This document shows, piece after piece, positions 33,969 through 43,940 of a DNA stretch of 64,000 nucleotides. Source of the DNA: Kushneria avicenniae. GTDB taxonomy: Bacteria > Pseudomonadota > Gammaproteobacteria > Pseudomonadales > Halomonadaceae. Positions within the stretch are counted from its first letter, which is position 1. Each line of letters opens with the position of its first letter. Under the pieces are notes generated by a model. The model did not search any database and was not told the DNA's origin. It was given only the letters and a program-made list of their open reading frames with translations. The stretch covers positions 186,001 to 250,000 of the forward strand of contig NZ_FOLY01000005.1 of assembly GCF_900112585.1 (NCBI RefSeq), in the 5' to 3' direction. The translations under genes were made by a program, and so were the position numbers.

Positions 33969-34592
33969 CTATAGCGCGTCCCGGGTGCGCCGGCGCACAA
34001 GGCGCCAGAGGACAGGCAGGAGCATGACGGCGGCCACGCCCAGAATGATGATTTCCAGGTGGTCGCGCAGAAAGGGCACGTTGCCCAGAAAATAGCCCAG
34101 CGACACCAGCCCGCCGGTCCAGAGCAGGGCGCCCATCAGGCTGAAGCCGGTAAAAACGATCCAGGGCATGTGACTGATGCCGGCCACAAACGGGGCAAAG
34201 GTGCGCACCAGCGGTACAAAGCGTGCCAGCATGACCATCTTGCCGCCGTGATGCGCGTAAAAGGCCTCGGTCCGGGCCAGATGCTCCCGGCGCAGCCAGC
34301 GCGAACGCTCATTGAAAAGCCGGGTCCCGTAGCGCCGCCCGATCCAGTAGTTGAGGTTGTCCCCCAGAAGCGCCGCCGTGGCAATGCCGGCGCCGGCTGC
34401 CCAGGGGTTCAGATGGCCGCTGCCGGCGATGGCGCCGGTAATGAACAGCAGTGAATCGCCGGGCAGAAAGGGCATGATGATCAGCCCCGTTTCGCAGAAG
34501 ATGACTGCAAATACCAGGGCGTACACCCATACGCCATGGTCGGCCACCAGGCTCAAAAGGTGCTGATCCAGATGCAGGAAAAAATCGAGCAA
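33969..34592 (-). CDS. DedA-family membrane protein
   Basis: A 207-residue protein read from TTG at 34592, which has AGGGGC seven bases upstream. A TTG at 34646 would add 18 residues but has no ribosome site. The VTT/SNARE-associated domain has the motifs PFLPGDSLLF (about 40-49), LLGDNLNYWIGRRYG and the long signature RFVPLVRTFAPFVAGIS with the conserved Arg, ending in a basic tail. DedA proteins are inner-membrane transporters of the membrane-potential and undecaprenyl-phosphate/lipid flipping group and affect envelope stress tolerance. It is divergent from tmcA. Confidence 0.88.
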   Translation of the reverse strand: MLDFFLHLDQHLLSLVADHGVWVYALVFAVIFCETGLIIMPFLPGDSLLFITGAIAGSGHLNPWAAGAGIATAALLGDNLNYWIGRRYGTRLFNERSRWLRREHLARTEAFYAHHGGKMVMLARFVPLVRTFAPFVAGISHMPWIVFTGFSLMGALLWTGGLVSLGYFLGNVPFLRDHLEIIILGVAAVMLLPVLWRLVRRRTRDAL

Positions 34593-34761
34593 GGCGACTG
34601 CCCCTGAGGATGAATGGCGGCCAATACTGCGCCCGGGGCAGGACAAAAGGCAATGATCGCCTGTGGCGCATGATCAGGTCACACTGATGGCTTTTATATG
34701 GCACGTCCTGCCGCGATGCTGTCGATGCGTTATTCGTGAGGTGGTCTTGTCCGACGATGAT

Positions 34762-36969
34762 ATGAACGCCCTGCGCCAGTGGCGCAGGACCCTGAACGCT
34801 GCCCGCCACCGCGGGCTCTTGTGGCTGTCCGGCCCGGCGGAAACGGTGCGCGCGCGCGCCGATGCCGTGCTCGAAACGCTGGCGCTGACGGAGGTTGTGT
34901 GGGTGGGCGCATCAGTGCCCGATGCCTTGAAGCACTCGATCGAGCCTCTGGTGATGAGAAAAGCCCGCACCCGGCTGGGCACCGAGCAGGGCGCGGTGGT
35001 GTTTGACGCCTTCGAAGGTTTTGATCCGGACGCCTTCGGCGCGCTGGCCGGTACCGTGCGGGCCGGTGGGCTGCTGCTGTTGCTGACGCCCGATCGCTGG
35101 GGAGAGACGCCGGACCCCGACTACGCTCGTCTGGCCGATCATCCGTTTGAGGTGGCGGCGCTGGCCTCGCGCTATCTGGCCCGGCTGGCACGTCTTCTTC
35201 TTGACGCGGACACCACGGTGGCGCGCTGGGCCGACGGGGAGGCGCTGCGTCTACCGGCAGCCGCCGCTGATGCACCGGTCGAGTCGGTACCGGTCGAGGA
35301 TGAAGGCTGCCTGAGCCCTGATCAGGCCCGGGCGGTGACGGCCATCACGCGGCTGCGCCGGCGGCGCCCGCTGGTGCTCACGGCCGATCGCGGCCGCGGC
35401 AAGAGCGCGGCGCTGGGTATCGGGGCGGCGCGCCGGCTCATGGACAACGACACGCGCATTCTCATCACGGCGCCGCGCTTTTCAAGCGTGGCGCCGGTGT
35501 TCGAACGTCTCGCCGCGCTGCTGCCGGAAGGCGTTCAGCAGGATCAGCGCTTTCTCTGGCAGGGGCGCGAGGTCTGTTTTGTCGCCCCCGACCGGCTGGT
35601 GGATCACCTTGAGTCCTGGGGAGGCGATGGCAGCGTGCTGCTCATCGATGAAGCGGCGGCGCTGCCGGCGTCGCTGCTGAATGAGGCACTCAAGCACTTT
35701 CCGCGCGTGGTGTTTGCCACCACCGTGCACGGTTACGAGGGCAGCGGCCGCGGCTTTGCGCTGCGCTTTCGTGCTCGACTGGACCGGCTCACGCCGCAGT
35801 GGAAGGCAATGACACTCAGAACGCCGGTGCGCTGGGCGGACAATGACCCGCTGGAGCGCAGCGTCACCCGGCTGCTGATGCTGGCCGCTGAAGTGCCTGC
35901 CGAAGTTCCCATCGAAGCTCCCATCGAGGCTCCTATCGAAGTTCCCGCCGATCACGAGGCTGGGCCCCTCCTTTATCACCATCGCTTCGACCGGGACGCG
36001 CTGGCCCTTGATGAGAAGCGCCTTGAAACGCTGTTCGCGCTGCTGGTGCAAGCGCACTATCGCACCTCACCCGCGGACCTGCGCACCCTGCTGGATGGGC
36101 CGAACATCGGCATCGAGACGCTGGAGAGCAATTCAGTGGCGGGGCAGGGCCGGCTGCTGGCGGTGGCGGTGACCGTCGATGAGGGCGGCTTCGACGAGCG
36201 GCTGGCCGAGCAGGTGGCCCGTGGTGAGCGCCGCCCGCGCGGTCATCTAATGGCGCAGTCGCTGGCGCTGCACGCTGGCGTGGTGGCGGCCGCCACGCAC
36301 CGGCTTCGACGCGTCATGCGCCTGGCCGTGCTGCCCGCGCGCCAGCGTCAGGGGCTGGGCCGGACCCTGATCGAGAAGGTACTGGAAGGCGCGCGCGCGG
36401 AGGACATGTCGCTGCTGGGTGCCAGCCTGGGCGCCGAGCCCGGTCTGATGGCCTTCTGGCAGCGCTGTGGGCTGGCCTGCGTGCGTCTGGGGCTGCATCC
36501 TGAAACCTCTACCGGTGAGCACCCGGTCATGATGAGCCGGGCGCTCAATGCGCGCGGCGAGGAGCTGCAGCATCGGCTGCGTGAGGCGATGCGCGCCCAA
36601 TTGCCGGCGCTGCTGGCTTTTGAACTCTCCAGGCTTTCGCCGGCCGTGGTGGCGCAAACGCTCTCGGATCAGGCGGTGATTGCCCCTGAGTTGCCGGAGA
36701 CCGCCCGCGCGCAGCTCGAGCGGCTGGCGCTGGGGCAGGCGCCGCTGGTGCCGAGCCGTCAGGCGCTGGCCTGGCGGGTGCATCAGGCACTGCGGGAAAG
36801 TGACCGGGCGGCCATTCCGCCCGAGCTGATCATCCTATGCGCCTTGCTGTGGCAGGGGCGCTCGCTGGCATGGCTGGCCCGGCAGGAGGGGCTGACCGGT
36901 CAGGCGCAGGCGATGGACTGGGTGCGACGCCAGACGCGCGCGCTGCTGGACCGTCAGGCACTGCCCTAG
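34762..36969 (+). CDS. tmcA: tRNA(Met) cytidine acetyltransferase TmcA
   Basis: A 735-residue enzyme that uses ATP and acetyl-CoA to make N4-acetylcytidine at the wobble position of elongator tRNA(Met). In order: an N-terminal DUF1726-like domain, an ATPase module with Walker A TADRGRGKSAAL (about 205-216) and Walker B LLIDEAAALP (about 292-301), a GNAT domain with LPARQRQGLGRTLIEKV (about 520-536), and a C-terminal tRNA-binding tail. The start is uncertain: ATG 34762 fits the family N-terminus, but GTG 34741 or TTG 34747 are possible and the frame is open back to 34663. A repetitive insert sits in the middle (35890-35949). Confidence 0.9.
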   Translation: MNALRQWRRTLNAARHRGLLWLSGPAETVRARADAVLETLALTEVVWVGASVPDALKHSIEPLVMRKARTRLGTEQGAVVFDAFEGFDPDAFGALAGTVRAGGLLLLLTPDRWGETPDPDYARLADHPFEVAALASRYLARLARLLLDADTTVARWADGEALRLPAAAADAPVESVPVEDEGCLSPDQARAVTAITRLRRRRPLVLTADRGRGKSAALGIGAARRLMDNDTRILITAPRFSSVAPVFERLAALLPEGVQQDQRFLWQGREVCFVAPDRLVDHLESWGGDGSVLLIDEAAALPASLLNEALKHFPRVVFATTVHGYEGSGRGFALRFRARLDRLTPQWKAMTLRTPVRWADNDPLERSVTRLLMLAAEVPAEVPIEAPIEAPIEVPADHEAGPLLYHHRFDRDALALDEKRLETLFALLVQAHYRTSPADLRTLLDGPNIGIETLESNSVAGQGRLLAVAVTVDEGGFDERLAEQVARGERRPRGHLMAQSLALHAGVVAAATHRLRRVMRLAVLPARQRQGLGRTLIEKVLEGARAEDMSLLGASLGAEPGLMAFWQRCGLACVRLGLHPETSTGEHPVMMSRALNARGEELQHRLREAMRAQLPALLAFELSRLSPAVVAQTLSDQAVIAPELPETARAQLERLALGQAPLVPSRQALAWRVHQALRESDRAAIPPELIILCALLWQGRSLAWLARQEGLTGQAQAMDWVRRQTRALLDRQALP
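35890..35949 (+). repeat. 12-bp tandem repeat in tmcA
   Basis: Five 12-bp units (GAAGTTCCCATC type, with a few substitutions) encode tetrapeptides of the form E-(V/A)-P-(A/I). They sit in a loop between the ATPase and acetyltransferase modules that I do not recall in TmcA relatives. Confidence 0.85.
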
Positions 36970-37049
36970 GGGCTCGGGGCTGAAGGGCCGCCGTGAATGG
37001 CGTATTCTTGAGGACAGATATCGAGTCATACCCCATCGGGAGAGTCTGC

Positions 37050-38504
37050 GTGAACGAACATCTGGACACACTGGAACCGACGCTCTTGTGGCGCCACTTT
37101 CGTACCTTCTGCGAGGTGCCGCGCCCGTCAGGCAAGGAAGACGCACTGGCCGGACGGCTGGAGGCCTGGGCCACCGAGAAGGGGTTTGAGCACGAGCGCG
37201 ACGAGGCCGGCAACCTGCTGATTCGCAAGGCGGCCACGCCCGGTCACGAAGACCGCCCCGGCGTGGTGTTGCAGGGCCATCTGGATATGGTCTCCCAGGC
37301 CGCCCCCGGCGTGGCGCATGATTTTGATCGCGATTCGATCGACACCGAGATCCGAGACGGCTGGCTCTACGCCCGCGGCACGACGCTGGGCGCCGACAAC
37401 GGCGTGGGCGCCTGCGCGGCGCTGGCGATTCTGGAAGATGAGCATCTGACCCACGGGCCGCTCGAGGCGCTGATGACCGTCGAGGAGGAGGCCTCGCTGG
37501 TCGGTGCGATCAATCTCAGGCCGGGTTGGCTCAAGGGCACCTGCCTTTTGAATCTGGATTCCGAGGACGAGGGTCAGGTCTACATCGGTTGTGCCGGCGG
37601 CGCCTCGGTGCGTACGAAGGTCGCGCTGGTCGATGCGCCCTTTGATGGCCCCATGGAAACGCTGGCCATCAGCGTACACGGCCTCAAGGGCGGCCATTCG
37701 GGGCTGGATATCCATCTGGGCCTGGGCAACGCCAACCGACTGCTGTCGCGCCTGCTGCATCGTCTCTGCAATTACGGTCTGCGGCTGGTCGATTACGACG
37801 GCGGCACCATGGGCAATGCCATCACGCGCGAAGCGAAGGCCACGGTGGCCCTGCCGAAGCAGCACCACGAGGCCGTGATGGCCGAAATCGAGCGCTATCA
37901 GACGATCTATCGTGAGGAGCTGGCCGGTCTTGATGACGGTGTGACCGTCAGCGTCGAGTCAGGCCGGGCCGAGCAGGCGCTGTCGAGTGAAGACACCTAC
38001 CGCCTGATGGGGCTGATGCACGGTCTGCCCTATGGCGTGGCCGGCATGAGCCGCTCGGCGCCGGGCGTGGTCGAGACGTCCAACAATCAGGGCATCGTGA
38101 GTCTGAAGGACGGCACCTTTTCGATCCAGCTGATGGTGCGCTCGCTGCGAGATTCGGCCCGCGATGAGCTGGTGGCCCGCATTGCAACCCTGATGCGGCT
38201 GACTGGTTTTGAACCCGCCATCAATGAGGGCTATCCGGGCTGGACGCCGGCACCGGAATCCAAGCTGCTGGCGCGCTTTGAGCGGGTCCACGAGCGCGTT
38301 ACCGGCCAGGCCCCCGAGGTTCGCGTCATTCATGCCGGGCTTGAATGCGGCCTGATCGGCTCAAAAAATCCCGGCATGCAGATGATTTCGTTCGGGCCCA
38401 CCATCCGCGGGGCGCACACGCCGGATGAGCGTGTGGAGCTCGCCGCAGTGGAAAACTTCTACACCGTCCTCAGGGCCATGGTCGAGGATCTGGCGCGCCC
38501 CTGA
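37050..38504 (+). CDS. pepD: Aminoacyl-histidine dipeptidase (peptidase D)
   Basis: A 484-residue M20C metallopeptidase starting at GTG 37050 with GGGAGA six bases upstream. E. coli PepD is about 485 residues, and the frame before this codon is not conserved-looking. Metal-site motifs are LQGHLDMV (about 78-85), TTLGADNGVG (about 110-119), MTVEEEASLVGA with the catalytic Glu pair, NLDSEDEG, and a late HAGLECGLIG His. It hydrolyses Xaa-His and other dipeptides in the cytoplasm using two zinc or manganese ions. It follows tmcA by 80 bp, and a strong terminator closes the unit. Confidence 0.93.
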   Translation: MNEHLDTLEPTLLWRHFRTFCEVPRPSGKEDALAGRLEAWATEKGFEHERDEAGNLLIRKAATPGHEDRPGVVLQGHLDMVSQAAPGVAHDFDRDSIDTEIRDGWLYARGTTLGADNGVGACAALAILEDEHLTHGPLEALMTVEEEASLVGAINLRPGWLKGTCLLNLDSEDEGQVYIGCAGGASVRTKVALVDAPFDGPMETLAISVHGLKGGHSGLDIHLGLGNANRLLSRLLHRLCNYGLRLVDYDGGTMGNAITREAKATVALPKQHHEAVMAEIERYQTIYREELAGLDDGVTVSVESGRAEQALSSEDTYRLMGLMHGLPYGVAGMSRSAPGVVETSNNQGIVSLKDGTFSIQLMVRSLRDSARDELVARIATLMRLTGFEPAINEGYPGWTPAPESKLLARFERVHERVTGQAPEVRVIHAGLECGLIGSKNPGMQMISFGPTIRGAHTPDERVELAAVENFYTVLRAMVEDLARP

Positions 38505-38531
38505 GGTTCAGTTGCGGTCAGGTTACCCTGA

Positions 38532-38562
38532 AACGCCCGAGACCTGTCTCGGGCGTTTTTCC
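38532..38562 (+). terminator. Rho-independent terminator after pepD
   Basis: ACGCCCGAGA (38533-38542) pairs perfectly with TCTCGGGCGT (38547-38556) around a 4-nt loop, with AA before and TTTTT after. Confidence 0.93.
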
Positions 38563-38679
38563 TTGATTGCCATCCCTGATTTATCAATTAAAACAGTAAT
38601 TTATTTATGAGTATTTTTGGCCATGTGTGCAACGAAAGAATACACAGGCTCAAGGTTTTGGTGATTGTTCTTAACACAT

Positions 38680-38698
38680 GACATTAATTATCATTCCC
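38680..38698 (+). promoter_or_regulatory. Fur-box-like site upstream of the siderophore uptake operon
   Basis: GACATTAATTATCATTCCC matches 13 of 19 positions of the Fur consensus and lies 65 bp before the receptor start. A second partial half-site (AAATGATCATAA) follows at about 38706-38717, so extended Fur binding is likely. Confidence 0.65.
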
Positions 38699-38762
38699 AC
38701 CCTGCAAATGATCATAAGCAGGCTTCAATAGCCAATAATCATCGATCAGCAGGGAACAGAAG

Positions 38763-40940
38763 ATGATAGCCAGAATAAAATGCATTACCGACTCGCCCCC
38801 GCAATGGTTAACAAAAACCGCATGGGGCGTGCTGCCATTCGTTCTTGTACTGCCGATGAGTGCCTCGGGCGCCGAGCAGAGTGACCCGGAAGACATGGTC
38901 ATTACCGCCAGCCGCGTGGGTGCCGAGCAGGACGACTCGCCGCAGGTTGTCCGCATCCTGACCCACGAGCAGATTCAGCAGCAGCGCCAGCTGACCTCGG
39001 ACTCCTCGGAAATTCTCAGCAATCTGCTGCCGTCCTATTCCCCGCCGCGTCAGAAAATGACCGGCAGCGGTGAAACCCTGCGCGGGCGTACGCCGCTGGT
39101 GATGATCGATGGTATTCCCCAGTCCAATCCGATACGTCCTACCGGGCGCGAGCTGCATACCATCGATTTTGCGATGGTCGATCACATCGAGGTGCTGCAG
39201 GGCGCCAATGCCACCAACGGTCTGGGCGCCAGCGGGGGCGTGATCAACATCATCACCCGCCGGCCGGAGCCCGGGTCGTTTACCCAGCATGTCGAGGCCC
39301 AGGTCACGACGCCGACTTCACAGCTCAAGTCCGAGACCACCAGCTACAAGACCACCTACGGTTTCAGTGGCAACAAGGGCCCGCTCGATTATGTCTTTGC
39401 GCTGGGCTATGAGGACCAGGGACTTTATCTGGATGGCGACAACAAGGCCGTCGGGGTGGATAACACCCAGGGCGATCTGATGGATTCGCGCAGCTACGAT
39501 CTGCTGGCCAAGGGCGCCTGGTGGTTCAACGACAACCAGCGCCTGCAGCTGAGCTTCAACCATTACACCGTGCGTGGCCAGAATAACTACGTTGACGTGC
39601 CGGGGGATCGCACACGCGATATTGCAACGACATCCGAGCGCGGCGATCCGGAAGGAGAGGCGCCATACAACAAGGTCTCGACCACCGGCCTGACCTATGA
39701 CGATTATGATCTGGCCGGCATGCACCTCAATCTGCTGGCGTTTTATCAGGACTACAAGGCGCTGTTCGGTGCCGATGATTCAGCCACCTTCCAGGACCCG
39801 AGCATCGCGCCGGTTGGCACGCTTTATGATCAGTCCTACGCCACCACCACCAAATACGGCACCAAGGCGTCGCTGACGAAGGATGATCTCTGGGACGATC
39901 GTCTCAAGCTCACCGTCGGATTCGACACCCTGTTCGACAGCTCTGAACAGTCCCTGCATCGTACGGATCGGACCTGGGTGCCCGAGGTCAACTACACCGA
40001 TCTGTCGCCCTTCGTGCAGATGGAAGTCACGCCCATCGATTCACTGACCCTGACGGCCGGCGCGCGCTATGAGTATGCCAACCTGGATGTCGATGGCTAT
40101 CGGACCGTGGCCTCCAACGAGGGCGGCGTGGATGTAGAGAGCGGCTCGCCAAGCTTCAACGAAACGCTCTATAACGCCGGCGTGGTCTGGCGTCCAATCG
40201 AGCACTGGAGCCTGTTTGCCAACTATTCGGAAGGCTTCGAGATGCCCGATGTCGGGCGTGCCCTGCGGGGTATCGAGGAACCCGGTCAGTCAGCCGATGA
40301 TTTTGACAACCTGCGCCCGATCGTCACCGACAATATCGAAACCGGTGTGCGCTATGACGATGGTCGACTCGATGCCGAGCTGAGCTACTACGTCTCCTCT
40401 TCGGACTTCGGCAGCCGATTGGATACGAATGACAGTGATCAGTTCGTGCTGCAGCGGCAAAAGACCAAAATCGACGGCATCGATGCCACCATCGGCTATC
40501 AGTTCACTCCGAAGCATCACGGCTCGCTGAGCTACTCGCACATGCGCGGGCGTTATGACAGCGATGGGGATGGTTCACTGGATGGCAAGCTCGATGGCCT
40601 CAACGTCTCGCCGGACCGTCTGATCGCGCGCTGGTCTGCGCAGTGGTCTCCGGAGTGGTCAAGCATGGTGCAGGTCAACCACGCTTTTGATCGCAACTTT
40701 GATGAAAGCGCCAATGGCTGGGACCGTGACTTTGACGGCTACACCTTGGTGGATGCGGCCATCGGCCACAAGCTGCCGGTCGGTCAGGTCAATGTCGGCA
40801 TTTCCAATCTCTTTGATGAGCGCTACATCACCTATTACTCGCAGAGTGCCTTGAACAGCCCGGATGCCGAGTACATGAACGAGCGCTATTTCGCCGGTCG
40901 CGGTCGCACGCTGACCGTCGGCTACAGCCTGAAGTTCTGA
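38763..40940 (+). CDS. TonB-dependent ferric-siderophore receptor (IutA-like)
   Basis: A 725-residue outer-membrane receptor. It has a signal peptide (about residues 17-37, ending SASGA), then the TonB-box region PEDMVITASR and a plug domain with LPSYSPPRQKMTGSGETLRGR, PLVMIDGIPQ and VLQGANATNGLGASGGVINIITRRP. These resemble IutA-type receptors for carboxylate/hydroxamate siderophores such as aerobactin. The barrel ends in the aromatic GYSLKF signature. It is the first gene of a six-gene import operon ending in a reductase. No siderophore synthesis gene is present, so use of an outside or distantly encoded siderophore is possible. Confidence 0.93.
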   Translation: MIARIKCITDSPPQWLTKTAWGVLPFVLVLPMSASGAEQSDPEDMVITASRVGAEQDDSPQVVRILTHEQIQQQRQLTSDSSEILSNLLPSYSPPRQKMTGSGETLRGRTPLVMIDGIPQSNPIRPTGRELHTIDFAMVDHIEVLQGANATNGLGASGGVINIITRRPEPGSFTQHVEAQVTTPTSQLKSETTSYKTTYGFSGNKGPLDYVFALGYEDQGLYLDGDNKAVGVDNTQGDLMDSRSYDLLAKGAWWFNDNQRLQLSFNHYTVRGQNNYVDVPGDRTRDIATTSERGDPEGEAPYNKVSTTGLTYDDYDLAGMHLNLLAFYQDYKALFGADDSATFQDPSIAPVGTLYDQSYATTTKYGTKASLTKDDLWDDRLKLTVGFDTLFDSSEQSLHRTDRTWVPEVNYTDLSPFVQMEVTPIDSLTLTAGARYEYANLDVDGYRTVASNEGGVDVESGSPSFNETLYNAGVVWRPIEHWSLFANYSEGFEMPDVGRALRGIEEPGQSADDFDNLRPIVTDNIETGVRYDDGRLDAELSYYVSSSDFGSRLDTNDSDQFVLQRQKTKIDGIDATIGYQFTPKHHGSLSYSHMRGRYDSDGDGSLDGKLDGLNVSPDRLIARWSAQWSPEWSSMVQVNHAFDRNFDESANGWDRDFDGYTLVDAAIGHKLPVGQVNVGISNLFDERYITYYSQSALNSPDAEYMNERYFAGRGRTLTVGYSLKF

Positions 40941-40961
40941 ATCGGCAGGACAGGAGTTCTT

Positions 40962-41900
40962 ATGCCGGACCCGGTTGATACGGCCTTTTCGATGGTTGGT
41001 TGCGCTCCGAGGCTGTCGCGCCGGCACCTGCTGGGGGCGATGCTCGCCCTTGGCATCATGCCCGTGCCGGCACTGGCTGGCTCGCGCCCGGTCCGGGTGG
41101 TGACCCTGTTTCAGGGCGCCACCGACAGCGCCGTAGCGCTGGGCATCACGCCGGTCGGGGTGGTGCGCTCCTGGCAGGACCCGCCGATCTATCCCTATCT
41201 GCGTCCTGCGCTGGCAGGCGTCACCATGGTCGGGCTGGAAACCCAGCCCAGTCTGGAAGACATCGCGCTGTTGTCGCCCACTTTGATCGTGGCCTCTCGC
41301 TTTCGTCATGAACGCATTGCGCCGCTGCTGGAAGGGCTGGCGCCGGTGGTCATGCTCGCGGATATCTACCGTTTTCAGACCACGCTGGAGGCCATGGGGC
41401 ACGCGCTGGGCCGTGAGCGCCGGGCCGCGATCCTGATGATGCAGTATCGCGCCCGCGTAGTGGCGCTGCGTGCACGACTGGCGGCACACTTTGGCGCGCG
41501 CTGGCCGGTAACGGTGTCACTGATTGACATTCGTGCCGATCAGGTGCGCAGCTATCTGCCCGAGAGCTTTGCCGGACGGGTACTGAGCGATCTGGGCTTT
41601 CGCTGGAACGCCACCGCCCGTGAATCCAGCGGTGTCATGATCAAGCTGGGCGGCGTCGAAAGCCTGCCGGCGCTGGAGGCCGAGATGTTTTTTGTCATGC
41701 GCCACTCCGGGAGTCCGGCGGTGGCGGATTACGCCCGGCGGCTCATGTCTCACCCGCTCTGGCAGCGCATGCAGGCACCGCGTACCGGGCAGGTGGTCGA
41801 GGTCGATGCCGTCGCCTGGATTCTTTCCGGCGGGATGCTGGGCGTGCTGAACCAGCTCGATGAGATCGAGGCCTGGCTTGAGCGCGAGGCGGTGTCATGA
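40962..41900 (+). CDS. Ferric-siderophore ABC transporter, periplasmic binding protein (FhuD-like)
   Basis: A 312-residue TroA/FhuD-fold binding protein starting 21 bp after the receptor, with AGGAG before the ATG. The N-terminus reads [23 protein letters not shown] (residues about 18-40), a twin-arginine-type signal peptide, and it is not a lipoprotein. Helical-backbone features include [26 protein letters not shown] and the C-terminal [17 protein letters not shown]. It carries the ferric siderophore from the receptor to the permeases. Its stop overlaps the next start (ATGA). Confidence 0.88.
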   Translation: MPDPVDTAFSMVGCAPRLSRRHLLGAMLALGIMPVPALAGSRPVRVVTLFQGATDSAVALGITPVGVVRSWQDPPIYPYLRPALAGVTMVGLETQPSLEDIALLSPTLIVASRFRHERIAPLLEGLAPVVMLADIYRFQTTLEAMGHALGRERRAAILMMQYRARVVALRARLAAHFGARWPVTVSLIDIRADQVRSYLPESFAGRVLSDLGFRWNATARESSGVMIKLGGVESLPALEAEMFFVMRHSGSPAVADYARRLMSHPLWQRMQAPRTGQVVEVDAVAWILSGGMLGVLNQLDEIEAWLEREAVS

Positions 41901-42916
41901 GTGATACCACGCCCGAGCGGTCGGTGCAGGGTGTTGGTGTTTTGCTGTCGCTGACGGCGCTGCTGCTGGCGGCCATGCTGATGAGCCTGATGGCCGGGGC
42001 GCAGTGGTCGACGCCTGTCGCCGTATGGCAGGCGCTGTTTCATCCCTCGGGGCTGGTGGTAGAAGATCTTTTGATTCGTACCACCCGGCTGCCCCGCACG
42101 CTGGTGGCGGTGGTGGTCGGGGCGGGTCTGGCGGTAGCCGGTGCCCTGATGCAGACCCTGACCCGTAACCCGCTGGCCTCACCCGGCATCGTCGGCATCA
42201 ATGCCGGCGCCATGTTTGCCGTCGTGGTGCTGGTGTCGATGTTTCCCCATGCCGCGCTCTGGGCCTGGTATGGCGGTGCGCTGGGTGGTGCGGCGCTGGC
42301 GGCGCTTCTGGTCTGGATGCTGGCCCTTCGAGGGCAGTCACCCGGCGGGCCGCTTCGGCTGGTGCTGGCCGGTGCGGCGCTGACAGCGCTTTTCAATGCC
42401 TTCAGCCAGGCCCTGCTGGTGATCGACCAGCAGGGCCTGGACACGGTGCTGTTCTGGCTGGCCGGTGCCGTCTCCGGCCGACCGCTGACACATCTCTGGC
42501 CGCTGATGGCTGTCACGCTGGTGGCCCTGATGCTCTGCTGGCCGCTGGCGCGCAGCATGAACGCGCTGGGCACCGGAGAGGCCATGGCCCGTAGCCTGGG
42601 CGTGCGCGTGTATCGTCTGCAGGGCGCCATCGTGGTGCTGGTCGTGGCGCTGGCCGGGGCCTGTGTGGCCATGGCCGGCAACATCACCTTTGTGGGGCTG
42701 GTGGTGCCGCACATGGCGCGTCGGCTGCTGCCCGCCGATCATCGGCTGTGGTTACCGGGCTGTGCACTGCTCGGGGCCACGCTGTTGCTGCTGGCGGATG
42801 TGGTCGGGCGCTGTGTGCTTCAGCCGCGGGAGGTGCCGGTCGGCGTGATGACAGCGCTGATCGGGGCACCGCTTTTTATCGTGATGCTGCGTCGTCAGGG
42901 GCGTCGTCATGGTTGA
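41897..42916 (+). CDS. FecCD-family iron-siderophore ABC permease (first)
   Basis: A 339-residue inner-membrane permease with about nine to ten helices. Family motifs are [22 protein letters not shown], the [22 protein letters not shown] segment (about residues 69-90), the cytoplasmic coupling loop [10 protein letters not shown] and the later [17 protein letters not shown]. It overlaps the binding-protein gene by 4 bp and the next permease by 8 bp. The two permeases form a heterodimeric channel, as in FecCD, rather than a fused FhuB. Confidence 0.92.
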   Translation: MSDTTPERSVQGVGVLLSLTALLLAAMLMSLMAGAQWSTPVAVWQALFHPSGLVVEDLLIRTTRLPRTLVAVVVGAGLAVAGALMQTLTRNPLASPGIVGINAGAMFAVVVLVSMFPHAALWAWYGGALGGAALAALLVWMLALRGQSPGGPLRLVLAGAALTALFNAFSQALLVIDQQGLDTVLFWLAGAVSGRPLTHLWPLMAVTLVALMLCWPLARSMNALGTGEAMARSLGVRVYRLQGAIVVLVVALAGACVAMAGNITFVGLVVPHMARRLLPADHRLWLPGCALLGATLLLLADVVGRCVLQPREVPVGVMTALIGAPLFIVMLRRQGRRHG

Positions 42917-43934
42917 GCGCACGCTGCGCCTTGGGCGCTTTTCACGCCGCTTTTTACCGACCGCCTGGGCTCGGGTGGCGGCGCTTTTGCTGGTAATGAT
43001 GCTGGTGCTGCTGGTGTCACTGGCGCTGGGCCGGGTCATGCTCGGCCCCGGCGCGCTGCTGGAGGCGCTGATGAATCCGCACGCGCCGACCGGGCTGATC
43101 GTGCGCGAGCTGCGCCTGCCTCGGATCCTGCTGGCAGCACTGATCGGGGCCGCACTGGGCGTGGCTGGATGGCTGTTGCAGCAGGTCATGCGCAACCCGC
43201 TGGCCTCGCCAGACATTATCGGCGTGACCAGCGGGGCCAGTGCCGCGGCGGTCAGCTATCTGGCGTGGCTGGCCGTGCCGCTGGGCATGGCGGGGCTGCC
43301 GGTGGCGGCCATGCTGGGGGCCGCCGGGGCGGCACTGGCGGTCTATACCCTGGCCTGGTCGCACGGGGTGACGCCGCTGCGACTGGTGCTGACCGGCATC
43401 GGCATGGCGGCGGCGCTTGGCGCCGTGACCACGCTGGTACTGGCGATCAGCCCGTTGACCACGACGCTTTCGGCCTATGTGTGGCTGACCGGCAGCGTTT
43501 ACGGCGCCAACTGGTCGGATGTCTCGAGCCTGGCATTGTGGTGTGTGGCGCTTTTGGTGCCGCTGGCGGCGCTGATGCGCCAGGTCATGCTGGCGCCGCT
43601 GGATGATGCGCTGGCCACCGGTCTGGGGCTTGCGGTGCAGCGTCACCGGGCAGCACTTCTGGCGCTGGCCTCGGCGCTGGCCGGGGTGGCGGTGGCGTGG
43701 GGCGGTGCCTTTGTTTTCGTGGGGCTGGTGGCGCCGCATCTGGCCCGGCGGCTGTCGGGCTATTCGGGCACGGCACAGATGGTGCTGGCACTGCTGTATG
43801 GGGCGCTGCTGGTCATGCTGGCCGACCTGGTGGCCCGTACGCTCTTTCTGCCGCTGGATCTGCCGGCCGGCATCTTTGTGGCCGCGCTGGGCGCGCCGTT
43901 TTTTCTGGCCCTTTTGATTCGCGAGGTACGCTGA
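42909..43934 (+). CDS. FecCD-family iron-siderophore ABC permease (second)
   Basis: A 341-residue permease overlapping its partner by 8 bp. It shows [44 protein letters not shown] (about residues 74-95), [13 protein letters not shown] as the coupling loop and [18 protein letters not shown]. The N-terminal 25 residues are basic. It pairs with the preceding subunit. The ATPase gene follows after 6 bp. Confidence 0.92.
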   Translation: MVERTLRLGRFSRRFLPTAWARVAALLLVMMLVLLVSLALGRVMLGPGALLEALMNPHAPTGLIVRELRLPRILLAALIGAALGVAGWLLQQVMRNPLASPDIIGVTSGASAAAVSYLAWLAVPLGMAGLPVAAMLGAAGAALAVYTLAWSHGVTPLRLVLTGIGMAAALGAVTTLVLAISPLTTTLSAYVWLTGSVYGANWSDVSSLALWCVALLVPLAALMRQVMLAPLDDALATGLGLAVQRHRAALLALASALAGVAVAWGGAFVFVGLVAPHLARRLSGYSGTAQMVLALLYGALLVMLADLVARTLFLPLDLPAGIFVAALGAPFFLALLIREVR

Positions 43935-43940
43935 CACGCC

